The translations under genes and the position numbers were made by a program. DNA of 64,000 bases from Pseudoscleropodium purum. Its lineage: Eukaryota > Streptophyta > Bryopsida > Hypnales > Brachytheciaceae. Positions 1 through 10,588 of this stretch are shown here, piece after piece. Positions within the stretch are counted from its first letter, which is position 1. Every line of letters begins with the position of its first letter. The notes under the pieces were generated by a model. The model had not been told where the DNA came from and did not search any database. It saw nothing but the letters and a program-made list of their open reading frames with translations. The DNA lies in contig OZ017798.1 in the NCBI GenBank assembly GCA_963969395.1, positions 6,006,173 through 6,070,172 on the forward strand, written 5' to 3'.

Positions 1-563
1 TTTTTTTGTAATTCAAAGTTTTATGGTATAAAACTTCAAGAATGATTTCCATTTTTTAAACAAATTATTATTTTTGGGTGCAATTTGGCATTAGAAAGCC
101 AAAAAAAAAAGCCTTGATATGTTCCCTTGTGTTGACATAGAATATAAAGTACATGATTGTGTGTCATGTACCGGTGTTGGATGTACAAAGTATCCTTGGC
201 AGTTAGTCACATGTAGGGTAGATGAATTGAATGATTTCATCTATTTAGAGGTTGGTTTCATATCCAAGTTGAATAGATGACATCCAAATTTCACTTACAT
301 TCAAGAACCCAAAGCATAACAAGAGGTGAGTGATGGACATCAAATAAAGGATATCAGAATGTTATAAGAATGTTAAGGAATTGAAAAAGTGTGATGGATG
401 ATTTTCTAGGAAATGGTTTAAAATAACTAATGTGTATGTTTATTCAAGAAATCTAATAATTTTTTGCTTAACTATTGTGTTAATAGGCCTACGTCCTTTG
501 AAGGTTAAATTAACTCACAAATCTACGATTTCTTCATAAAAAGATGGTGTACTATTTTGTATG
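1..563. other. AT-rich intergenic DNA
   Basis: I see no open frame with coding character, no RNA gene and no clear terminal repeats here. It is AT-rich flank to the left of a mariner/Stowaway-like element. Confidence 0.5.
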
Positions 564-565
564 TA

Positions 566-1270
566 CTCCCTCCATCCCAAACTGATGATCTTCCTCTTGA
601 CCTTGCTTTTCTATCCCTTAAATGATCTTCATGTTGGCCTTGACTTTTTGTTCTAAAATGATTTTCCTATTATGATGCGGAGAGAATGAAGCCCCTGCAT
701 GTTCTTGGAGTGTCAGTAAATTGGACAATGGCTACACTAATACAAACCCCTCCATAACAAATTAAGAGCCTTCATTGTCCACTTAGTTGTGTGCCATTGT
801 CCATTTGATGATCAAGGTTTTTTTTATTAGGGCCCATTTGTTTGCATGAGAGGCTTTATTGTGAAAACTATATAACTTTTGTGTATAATCCATATTGTAC
901 AAATTGCATATCATATTGTTTACCTTATCTACTTCTTAGAGAACGGAGGGCTTTGCTTCATGGTTAATACGAGAATGGTGTGGATATGAGAATGACTACA
1001 TAGCATGTGGGAAGAAAGATAGACATAACATGGTGCACAAGAACTCAAGAAATGAGTGACACGTATTGCTCTTTGAAAATGGCCATGAAATCTCACTCTT
1101 TTATGCTCTACAACTATATTTTGAAAACTAATTTAAAGCTCAAATTTTTAAAACAGTAGGAGAACAATGAACTCTACTTGTAGTTCAAAATAGGATTAAG
1201 AAATGAGTTATTTTCAACCTCAATCCAAAACAATTCATACAACAAGAAGATCATTTCGAAATAGAGGAAG
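566..1270. mobile_element. mariner/Stowaway-like non-autonomous element
   Basis: The left end reads TACTCCCTCCATCCCAAACT and continues with GATGATCTTCCTCTTG. The right end, read in reverse, is TACTTCCTCTATTTCGAAAT followed by GATCTTCTTGTTG. The two are imperfect terminal inverted repeats of about 35 bp, each flanked by TA (564-565 and 1271-1272), the target of Tc1/mariner elements. The CTCCCTCC start is the usual Stowaway-type plant terminus. About 700 bp lie between, with no transposase frame. A related right end recurs at 33736-33872. The element lies upstream of the MYC gene. Confidence 0.65.
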
Positions 1271-2432
1271 TACCGACTTTTTTTCCCACCTTGACTTGAA
1301 TAGCCAAATGGAATTTCAAAGACATCTATTGGCCAAACTATTAGAGGCATCAAAGGTCCATTCTAAAGCAATTTATGAACTTTTTTGACTTTTCCTAAAT
1401 TTCAAACAAGCCACTTAAATCATTATAAATAACAAAGTATTAATTTTTTTTTTCAAAATGCAACGAGAAGAACGTCTGGTTTTGAAATCCTTGTTGCTCT
1501 ATCCTTGAGACTCATTTTTGTTCTCATAGTAAAGGGGCGTCAAAGTTCCTTCCTTGGTTTTCTCTCCCTTGCCACACGCCGCATGTGATAACCAAAGTCC
1601 AATTGTCCCCTTCAAATTCCTACGTTAGCCTTGACGCCCCCAGCGCATGCCAATATGTACAAATACGACCGACGATACAGATATCATAGACGATACGAAT
1701 ACGTAGATACACCGGAAGACCATGTCCACAGCGCACAAGCCCCAAGCAGGCGACGAAAGCGCCGCAGCAGCAGGTGAGTGCGCACCGGATTGTTGTTCGC
1801 AATCCAAGATCTGCGTTTGACTTGTCACGGAATCCGCGCAGCAGCGATCTTGCGCGCTTTCACGGCGCCGTCCGACATTCCACAACGCCGTATTTGCGCT
1901 TCATCGCGATGGAAATGGTACCCAGTGGGCGAAGATTACTCGAGATTTGGTGGAGCTTCCATTTCTGAAGGTGCTCGCCTAGGGTTTGGAGGTTCCAACG
2001 TCGTCGAGGAATCCCTTTAGAGCGGTTAAATTTTTTTCTTATGCAGAGTTTGTGAGATTGCTACGCAGGGGATGCGAGAAATGATGGAGATCGCCGTGGG
2101 AAGATTTCGCTTTCTTTTTCGGCAGGTGTGGGAGAGATGCGCTCCAATCTCGTAGAAAGGGATGCCGCAAGGGTTGAGGATTCGGTTTCGAACAGGTTTT
2201 TAAGTTCCTTGAGGGGAGGGGAGAGATTTTGACACTAACCGACGAGACGAGTGGACGGAGATGCGCGACTTCAAAGTTTCTTGGCTAGGGTTTGTGAGAT
2301 TGGGGCCAAGGGTGTAGTAGAGAGGGAGGAATGCGAGATGCGAGATGCGAGATGTGGTTCAGGGAAGATTGGTTGAATAGTTTGTTAGGATAAAAGTGTG
2401 AGTAAGGGTTTGGGGAGTTCTTAAGGAAATCC
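1271..2432 (+). promoter_or_regulatory. upstream and 5' leader region of the MYC gene
   Basis: Base composition shifts from AT-rich to mixed at about 1560 and stays so up to the MYC start codon, as expected of a promoter and 5' leader. Several short upstream ATG frames occur, for example from 2041 and 2079. A 7-bp unit, ATGCGAG, is repeated three times at 2331-2351. No single TATA box stands out, and the transcription start cannot be placed. The short ORFs on both strands at 1620-2020 have no recognisable product. Confidence 0.4.
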
Positions 2433-5400
2433 ATGATGATGGAGACGCCAGTGCCGAGCTTCTGGGACATGGGAGACTCGGCCATGATCGAGGCGTTTAT
2501 GGGGCCGGCGATGTACGGGATCCCGTCGAGCTTTCACAACAACGAGACGAATGGGGGATCTGCGCAGGAGGAGCAACTGGGGAACGACAAGGGCCTGGAG
2601 TTGAGTGAGACGCTGTTGCTGCGCAGACTGCACTCGCTGGTGGAAGAGTCGCCGGAGAATTGGACGTACGGCATTTTCTGGCAGCTCTCTACATCTCCTA
2701 CAGGCGAGCTGTAAGCCCCTCCCTTTCTCTCTCTCTCCTATTCTAATTCCTCTTTCAAGCTCTTCAAGCTCAAGCAAGCAAGTGAAAGAAAAAAATGACT
2801 CTCGCTTTCACTCTCTTACTCCGCCCCTACAGTTTCAACTTCCTTTAGAATTCTTCAAACCGGTATGTATACTAGAATCAACCCTGTGCTTGGGATAAGG
2901 CGTGGGATACGAAACCTGTTAGAGCTTTGAAAACTGTCCGGACCCTGATCCTCTCTGTGAACAGCTCATCTCTTCCGATACACTTCGTTGGCCTTCTATT
3001 AGCAAGTGGCGTAAGCTTGCCTTCGCTAAATGTTTGTAGGCACTCATCTTCGAATGGAAATGAGGTTTTCTGTTGCTCCTTCAGTAGTGATCGACACCCC
3101 CTCACTTTGAATGGTTGCTTAAGAAATTCCTTTGTAACATGAATTTTTAAGAGTCAAGAAGACGTCTTTATGGACAAAAGACGGTGTCTTGATACGGAAT
3201 GAAGACTCTTCTGGAGGATGTATAGTAATCTGGTACTTAGGGATTAGAATTTGATCTAAAGTTTTTTTTTATTCTTGTACCTACAAGACCTCTCCACAGT
3301 TCTCCCGGGAAAAAAACCCTCCTATATCTGTCAGTATACTTCAAATTGATGCTCTACCGTAGTTGTGATCCAACTCCATCCATTCTGATAACTTGTGTAG
3401 CCACCGACTCTTTTTCTCAATCTATTTTAGGCCCCACCCGCATCAACCAAGTAGTATCAATTACCTCACTGGGGTGTTGAGGCTTATTTGGAAGCTACCT
3501 AGCCTGACCTAAGGTACGAGGCTTGGAAAGCGATTAATCCAAGAGGAAACCAACTTCTGTGGAGAAATGTGCATAGTATAGTAGAGTGCGACTCTGTTTA
3601 ATCATAAAATTTGGATGATTGGTAAATTAGGTATGACTTTTTCAAAGTACAAAGTGTGTAGGGCTTTGACTGCGTTCCTCCCCTTAAATGTAGAGTATAT
3701 GTAAACTAAAGAATTCAATATTATCCCATGTGTTCAATTTGACTAGGGTATGTAGAACTTGGATGATTTTTAAGCTTCGTTCCTTGTTAGGGGGAGTCAC
3801 AGTACCTCTCAGATTCTTCAGCGAGTTCGTTTTTCGCCACTTTCCGCCACGCTAGAATTCTTTCTTTCAACGAACTCGGCGAATGCTACAGTGTTCGTGA
3901 TCAACTGTGATTCCCCCTTGTGTGCCTGCACTCGCATTGTAACTAATGTGGAGTTAGGCTTTAAAGTTAACAAAATGCTGCTACTTGGTTGGTGTGGGTG
4001 AATTTTGTATTTCACATCATTGGCATAGGTGCAGTTCGTTTACTTGTTTAAAATGGTGGTAATGAATGTAAATTCATTACAAGTTAGTTAACTGGAGTTT
4101 GCACCGATTTGCTACCTGGCACATCGTGGTTAGTGTGGGCATTAGTAACCAATTTAGGGTAGCTGAAATTGCTACTTGGTTGGTGTGGGCAGAGCTTTAG
4201 CTACAAATTCATAAGAAATGGGAAGGATATGAATGTTCTCGGTGGTCTGGCCGGTCTCCCTTATCTCGCAAGTGCCCAAATTGGCATTTGTGATTGTTTC
4301 CATATTATCGAAATAGATCAATTAGGAACCTGCAAGGAAGGGAACAAAATGTAACAATAAAAAAAGAGAAATGATGTTCTTCATTTTTGAGGGGTAGAAA
4401 TATTACTTATTATTTCTATTAGCTTCCAATGCTTCTGAACTCATTATGATCGACTATTGCCTTTTCAAAGAGGCCTTCCTAATTTACCTGGGCAATTGAG
4501 GATTAAGGTCTCCCCTTTCGTGCTGTGCTGGTGTCCTTGCAAAGTGGATTCAAGGATGGAGCATTTACGCTATTTGCAACGTTGGAAGTTTTTTTGTTTT
4601 TTTTTTAATATTTCTGTCCAGATTCACATGGCAAGTGGGGGATTAACCGACGTTAGACACCAAAAGCAATTCCTAATTCTAAACTATTATTATTTGGATG
4701 GAGTTCCCATGGCAAGGGTTTTAATGCTGCGGTTTTGGCTGTGACAGTATGTTGGGTTGGGGAGATGGGTACTTCAAGGGTCCCAAGGAGAATGAGGTTC
4801 CCGATTCAAAGCGCATGGAACAGGGAGTGAGTGAAGAGGATCAGCAGCTGAGGCGGAAAGTGTTGAGGGAGTTGCAGGCTCTTGTGAGCAATTCTGAAGA
4901 AGACATTAGTGACTATGTAACAGATACGGAATGGTTTTACCTAGTCTCGATGTCACACTCATTTGCCCATGGGGTGGGGTAAGCATTGCAAGTCTAGCTC
5001 CTTTCTTCTGACTGCTTTGATGCCAGGGCTTCTTTATCGCCCATTTTAAAGCTTGAAGTACTGAAGCCACTAATCTGTAGTGGGCATCTCCAATTTCAAC
5101 TTCCTCACTGCGAGCATATGATAATGCAGGACCCCGGGTCAAGCATTAGCAACTGATAGTCCAGTGTGGCTCACTGAGGCAAACAAGGCCCCCACCCATA
5201 TTTGCACTCGAGCTCATTTGGCCAAGGTACGACTTTACGATTCTCCCTTTTAGTGTAGTGTGAAGTTGTACTTTTTCCGTAAGTTTGGTCTTACTGCATT
5301 TGTCAATAGCCAGTATGATATTGTGACCTTACCCTGAATCATGGCAAATATTCTCTTGGTGATACTGTCTAATAGTTCCTGGAACAGTCTAATTCTATTG

Positions 5401-8400
5401 AAAACCATCTTCCTTTTGTTTAGATTCGATTTTCAATTTTCACTCTGTTCACTGTACAGAAAGTTTCATTCCGGCTTGCTGTCCTAGAGCACTACTGATA
5501 CCTTCCTTCTATCATGAGTAGTTTCTGCAGGATGGAATAATTATACCAGAGTAAAAATTTACAGAATAAGAGGCAAAGAAAGGTTTTGGACTGATTAGCT
5601 TCTGGTTGGTGGCTTTGTTTTTATCTTTCATGCCGCTTCATCAAATGCAGATGGCCGGCATTCAGGTATGGACATGACTCGAGCATTTTCTTTGTGTCAG
5701 ATTTAGTCATGAGGGGTGTTTTGTGATATTGTTTTCTCTGGTATAAGCTTTTGCAGTTATATGGAATTGCCATCTAATTGAGCCAGAGTGCATCACTTGC
5801 ACGAGGTTTTTGCGGTGGCGTCCCAATTTGTGTATCAGATTCTTATCCGTAAGGTTTTCTTGTCCCTGCAGACAATTGTTTGTGTTCCAACAAAGGATGG
5901 TGTTGTCGAGCTAGGATCGACAGATCTGGTGAGTCTAGAGAGTGAGCTCATAGTTTTGGAAACCTCTTTTGCGCAATATAAGGATCAGTTTACATGTCGC
6001 AGAACAAGTTCCCAATAGCCGAATCTCCTTTTGGAAGTTTCTCCTGATCCATTATGGATTATGATATTCAAGGGGCTCTTTGCTTTATTGCAGATGTAGC
6101 ACCTGCTAACACACTTTCTTTTGCTTTTGTAGATAAGGCAAAACCCGGAGGTTGTGCGCAGTATTAAGATGGCCTTTGACGAGCCATCATGGGGAGCAAG
6201 TCGAAGTCAAGTCATGGCACAGTCCTTGTTTGTGGGCAGTGATGCGACGTTTTTCCCTCCTAGTCCAAGCATTGTGTCCTTGAACACGAGGTCCACCCCA
6301 ACCGCAGTCAGTAGAGGCTCTGGACTGGGTAAAGATCAAGAACCGCACTATAATGCAGGTAGGAATGTTTCAGGTTCTTCAATGGCAAGCACCAGCTTCG
6401 ATAACTTGGACTATCTGTGGCCGCAGTCAGAAGACATCCAAGTGAACGACGTAGTATCAGTTAACACTATGGAGAAGGATCAGGGTCAATCACGTACGTA
6501 TTACAGGCCACCCAGTCAGGAAGAGAAGCTTCCGTTTTCTGCCACAAGTCTAGTAAGCAAAACCAGGGCACCAGAAGTGAAATTTCCAAACGTTGATAGA
6601 TTAGCGTATGAAGTGCAGAGACCGTCACATGGACCCCCTTCGTACTCGTATCCTCCCGTTGGGGCGGATTTCAGCCCGGTCTTAAATTCTTCAGATTTCA
6701 TGGGGATGAAGCGTCCAGTGCAAGAAGAGAAGGTTCGTGCTCCTGGAGCTTCAACGAAGCCTGTGGCTGAGAAGCCTATTATTCCTGTTTCCAAACCTCC
6801 GAAGCAACAACAGATTACCATTTCAGGACCTCCAGTCAGTGGAAGTGGGCGCTCCAGCTTTGATCAGTCAGAACATGATTGCCAAGAATCAGAAGCTGAA
6901 ATCTCCTTCAAAGAGAGCAGTGCCGTGGAGTTCAGTCTGAATGTGGGTACGAAACCTCCTCGCAAGCGGGGTCGAAAGCCGGCTAATGACAGGGAGGAGC
7001 CTTTGAGCCATGTGCAGGCCGAAAGGCAACGAAGAGAAAAGCTCAATCAGCGCTTTTATGCTTTGCGAGCTGTGGTGCCTAACGTTTCCAAAGTGAGCGC
7101 TCTTCCTGTCCTTCCTCTTTTTTTCTCTCACAAGAGTTCATGAACGGTTCCAAAAGTAGTACTGCGCCCGTTTATTTCAATTGCTGCAAGACCACTAGCT
7201 GTTTTACATCACATAGAACAATGTGATATAAAACAATTAGTGTGTCTCACGTGAATTAAAATGATGGTATAGTTTAATAGTACCCTTGACTGTCAACCCT
7301 GCTTGTGTTCACAAGCTTTGATTTTTTGGCACATTTTGCAGTGTTTTTAGCAAACTAGAGCTAAGTATGAAAATCACAGTTGGGACACTAGTTCACATCC
7401 ACTTGTTGAGGTATCCTGTAAACCAAGTGAATCGTAACGCCATTTCAGTTAGTCTCTATAGTAAATGTTGCCAATTTTAACTTAGTTGGATTTTCTTAAA
7501 TACCTCGGGTAGTTGGATTTCTACTAGGAATCGTTACATTATTACAATGCTCTTTCCATATATCATTGATCTCATTGATCTGCTTGATTAGTTTTCTAGA
7601 TTGTTAAACCGAAGTTCGAATGTTTGACGACAGATGGACAAAGCATCCTTGTTGGGGGACGCCATTGCGTACATTAACGAGCTGCAGAGCAAGCTGCAAT
7701 TAGCAGAGGGTCAAATCAAGGACTTGAAAAGTCATATGATAGCGTCAAGTGACAGGTCCCAGGAGTCGCTCTCCATTGGCAGGGGCTCCATCAACCACCC
7801 CGCGAAAGATGTCTTGAGCAGAAGGCCACAAGGGAGTGCCACTAGTACACCAGTCTCCAGTGGGACCAAACCCACCATCTCCGTGCACATGCTGGGCCAA
7901 GAGGCCATGATTCGTATCAGCGGCTTGAAAGACTCGTATGCCCTTGCGCAGATGATGATGGCTTTGCAAGAGCGTCGTTTGGAGGTTCAGCACTCAAATA
8001 CCTCCACCGTCATGGGTGCCATCCTTCTCATTGTAATTGTAAAGGTGAGAGACGACATACTCTTTTTGAATTGCCCTTTAGACCATCTTTTACACTTTTC
8101 CGTGCATTTACTGTAGGGGAGGAATCAGTGGTGTCAATTATACTGTGGGTTGAAATGTCTGCAAATTTTGAAGACATCCTCAGATTATGAAGATTCTGAG
8201 CTCATATGGCCCATGATCTTTAGAATTATTTTAACATAATAACTGCATGGGAGAGTGTTGAGGACTTTTTCTTTTCTTTTTCTAGTCGGAGATACCTATT
8301 TCATGCTCTAAATGTATGTTGGCACTTGGTGTTAAGAGTGGTGTTTGCAAAATCTTAGGAATGAATCTAGGAGCTAGATTTACTTTGCAAAAGGTATGTT

Positions 8401-9867
8401 TGCACTGGATGGGAGGAGTGAGAGTTGATGGATAAGATTTGTTGCACTAGATTCACTTTGCAAACACCACTCTTCACACCAAGTTTAAACATACCTTAAA
8501 AGGTTGCATTTATATCGAGGGAGTAAATTTGAAGCTTGAGAGGGATAAAATAATCCTATAAAGATGGAAGGGTCAAAACAACCTTAACCCTCTTTATCTT
8601 TCTCAAGTTTGAAATATATCTCCTTTGGTGTAAATGTCCTTAAAAAGATATTTTTTCTACTTTTGCGATTTCTCTTTTTTGCCATTCGGTTGTTCCTCTC
8701 TACCATTCTGTCATTTTTATCGAGCATTTTTATCGAGTGTAATATGGAACAGGGTTAAGTCTGTTATGTACATGTGTTGCAACATGGCTGTAAAGTAAGA
8801 GGCTCTAGTGAATGGTTCTTTTTAATATTGATGCAAGGGAGCATGCATATGACACTTAAAGGCCTCCTTCAATTTCCGATTTTCGACTGTAAAATTCCAC
8901 CGGAATAAAAACCTTATTTTGAAAAACTATGATTCTCAATTGGCTACAAGAAAATAATGTCTTCTAATCATAATTTATTTATTTATGCAAGTCAGCTTAT
9001 AATGATGGTCCTATATGCTCTGAATTATTTTTTGCTGCACCTTGCCGATTAGATAAATTCATCCTTAAAACTGTTATTTTGTGAGCTGCTTAACCCCTAA
9101 ATGTGCAAGGCACTAAAATCTGGTGTTTGCAAAACTTTTAAGTTAAATAAAACCTAACCAAGTTGCTATTTTTAATAGTTTATATTTTTGAAAAATTCTT
9201 CTTGAGGTCTAGCTTTAGCAACAAAAATCCAGTCTTGAAAACAAATGATTATGATTTTTCTATTCAAGATATTGTGCAAGGATACCCATTGCATTCTTGA
9301 CTTTCTGTAGTGTTGAGGGCTCTTAGAAATGAGCCTCAAATACATTAGGACTTGGAGGAAAAATCACATTAGAGACTTATTTAAAAAAATTGTAGAGTAG
9401 GTTTTGAGAAGTCATGAATTGATTGGGGTTATGCATGTTAGGTCCTTTAGCCTCATATTTTTTTAGTGACCAACTTTTTAAAATTGATATGCAAAAAGTG
9501 AATTGAAAATTTTTCATAGTTTTAACACCCTCATGGTCAAACGTTATAATCTTCCAACTTATAAGTGATATTGTTTTTGTTTTTTTTCCTATGTGATCTC
9601 TAACATGTCTAGTTTGAATTTGTATGGTTACAATTCAAAGAAAATTGTTACAACTTATCAAAATGTTGGCTTTTTGTTCAATTTAGAGCAAATTTCTAGA
9701 GCCTCAAAACAGGCCTTGGGCATTTAGGGGTTAAAACTGGATCTGAAGATTGACTATTGGAATTGTATCATCTGCAGATTGAGCCAACAGAGCATTACAC
9801 TCAAGAGCAGCTATGTGCAATTCTTGAGAAGTCATGTCAACCATACAAGGAAGAGGGTCACGTATAA
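2433..9867 (+). CDS. MYC: MYC2-type bHLH transcription factor, eight exons
   Basis: Likely jasmonate-pathway bHLH activator of the MYC2/3/4 family, nuclear, binding G-box DNA and held in check by JAZ repressors (family knowledge). I place coding exons at 2433-2710, 4748-4978, 5130-5226, 5651-5665, 5872-5928, 6133-7092, 7634-8044 and 9778-9867. All junctions are GT/AG and phases agree, giving 712 residues. The bHLH-MYC_N region starts at about residue 58, with WTYGIFWQ matching the JAZ-interaction domain and [14 protein letters not shown] matching the activation domain. RKRGRKP looks like a nuclear signal. The basic region [16 protein letters not shown] (about 519-534) keeps the H-E-R residues that read CACGTG. 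Helix 2 ([16 protein letters not shown]) starts exon 7. An ACT-like C-terminal region follows and ends in exon 8. Angiosperm MYC2 genes lack introns; this one has seven. No internal stop or frameshift is seen. Confidence 0.93.
3790..3917. repeat. short inverted-repeat (MITE-like) sequence in MYC intron 1
   Basis: GGGGGAGTCACAGT at the left is mirrored by ACTGTGATTCCCCC at the right. Inside, CGAGTTCG and CGAACTCG pair as well, so most of the 128 bp could fold as a hairpin. I find no convincing target duplication. The same intron carries a 19-bp direct repeat at 3980-3998 and 4171-4189. Confidence 0.45.
5651..5665 (+). other. MYC: 15-nt microexon (exon 4) of the MYC gene
   Basis: Five codons (MAGIQ) lie between a CAG acceptor and a GTATGG donor. 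They join AHLAK of exon 3 to [10 protein letters not shown] of exon 5 in phase 0. Related MYC proteins have a matching stretch here (family pattern: ...GQIYGLQTMVCV...), so skipping it would remove five residues inside the conserved N-terminal domain without shifting the frame. Confidence 0.8.
7247..7254. promoter_or_regulatory. extended G-box in MYC intron 6
   Basis: TCACGTGA is a perfect palindrome holding CACGTG, the site MYC-type bHLH factors bind. It sits in intron 6 of the MYC gene itself. An intronic self-regulatory site is possible, but a single 8-mer is weak evidence. Confidence 0.25.
8314..8494. mobile_element. hairpin MITE in MYC intron 7
   Basis: The 38 bases at 8314-8351 and at 8457-8494 are inverted repeats with only a few mismatches; both arms hold GAGTGGTGTTTGCAAA. 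A partial third copy of the arm begins near 8393. The whole is about 180 bp and has no coding capacity. Target duplications are not clear, so I do not assign a superfamily. Confidence 0.6.
9090..9734. mobile_element. TTAA-bounded transposon, copy G, in MYC intron 7
   Basis: The left end TTAACCCCTAAATG and the right end CATTTAGGGGTTAA are perfect 14-bp inverted repeats; the match extends to 22 bp with two mismatches. Beyond each TTAA the flanks are unrelated, so TTAA behaves as the target duplication, as in piggyBac-type elements whose ends start with CCC. The 645-bp body has no transposase frame. The right end lies 43 bp upstream of the last exon, where it could affect branch-point use or splicing. 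Confidence 0.65.
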
Positions 9868-10588
9868 GCAGCAGGTTATATCAAGACGGTCACAAAAATT
9901 TCTTTGCAACGATGCCACCTTTCAATGAGTTTGAAGTGGGGTGAACAGATTTTTTTTCCTTCCACAGTTGTCACCAAGAAAGAAAGAAGCGGTGTGAGTT
10001 GGTGGCAGAGTTCTACTGGGGGCAGTTTAATGTTGAAGCCCTATCTGCTTGATTCAAAGTAAAACAACAGGACAGTGATTCAACATCTTGATGAAGTTCT
10101 GGGCGAGTAGTATATGTACATTATTGGGCGGTTATTCCCAAGTACATGATGTAAACATTTAACTTGTAAGTTAGTTACAGGAGATGGTTTGCAAGATTCA
10201 AAAGGTATTGACCAATCATTGGATTGTTCACTGACTGTGCATACATGATAGTGGATATATGAGATACCATTGACAGAAGAGGTGCTTATGAAGAAGTGAA
10301 AAATGATATTTATTACACTTTTAAGATGAATTTCACGGTATTTGCAAATTGTTCTTACAGAGAACAATTCTGTTTCTAAAAAACAATTTCAATCACTGCA
10401 CATCGGTAGTTATTTATTTCTAAAAAACAATTTCAATTTCTGCACATCGGAAGTTATTTATTCCAATGAGTAAACGAGATTAAATGCTCGACTAATTTGG
10501 CAAGCAGTCTTCACTGGATGCTGACGACCGCGTCACTCGCTCAAAATTGTAGTTGCTCACTTCTGTACAGCAACTTTCTTAGAATTGC
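9868..10588. other. intergenic region between convergent genes
   Basis: This spans the 3' regions of the MYC gene (+) and the SRPBCC gene (-). It should contain both polyadenylation regions, but I cannot place them precisely. A tandem duplication lies at 10373-10460. No further gene is seen. Confidence 0.5.
10373..10460. repeat. 44-bp tandem duplication
   Basis: Two adjacent 44-bp units (10373-10416, 10417-10460) share TTTCTAAAAAACAATTTCAA and TGCACATCGG with a few substitutions. They lie in the 3' intergenic space. Confidence 0.75.

Noticed and set aside
1620..2020. Cluster of four short ORFs upstream of MYC
   Set aside because: They overlap each other on both strands in the leader region, with no family resemblance.
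2285..2777. Minus-strand ORFs over MYC exon 1
   Set aside because: Shadows of the MYC exon; Arg/His-rich translation without motifs.
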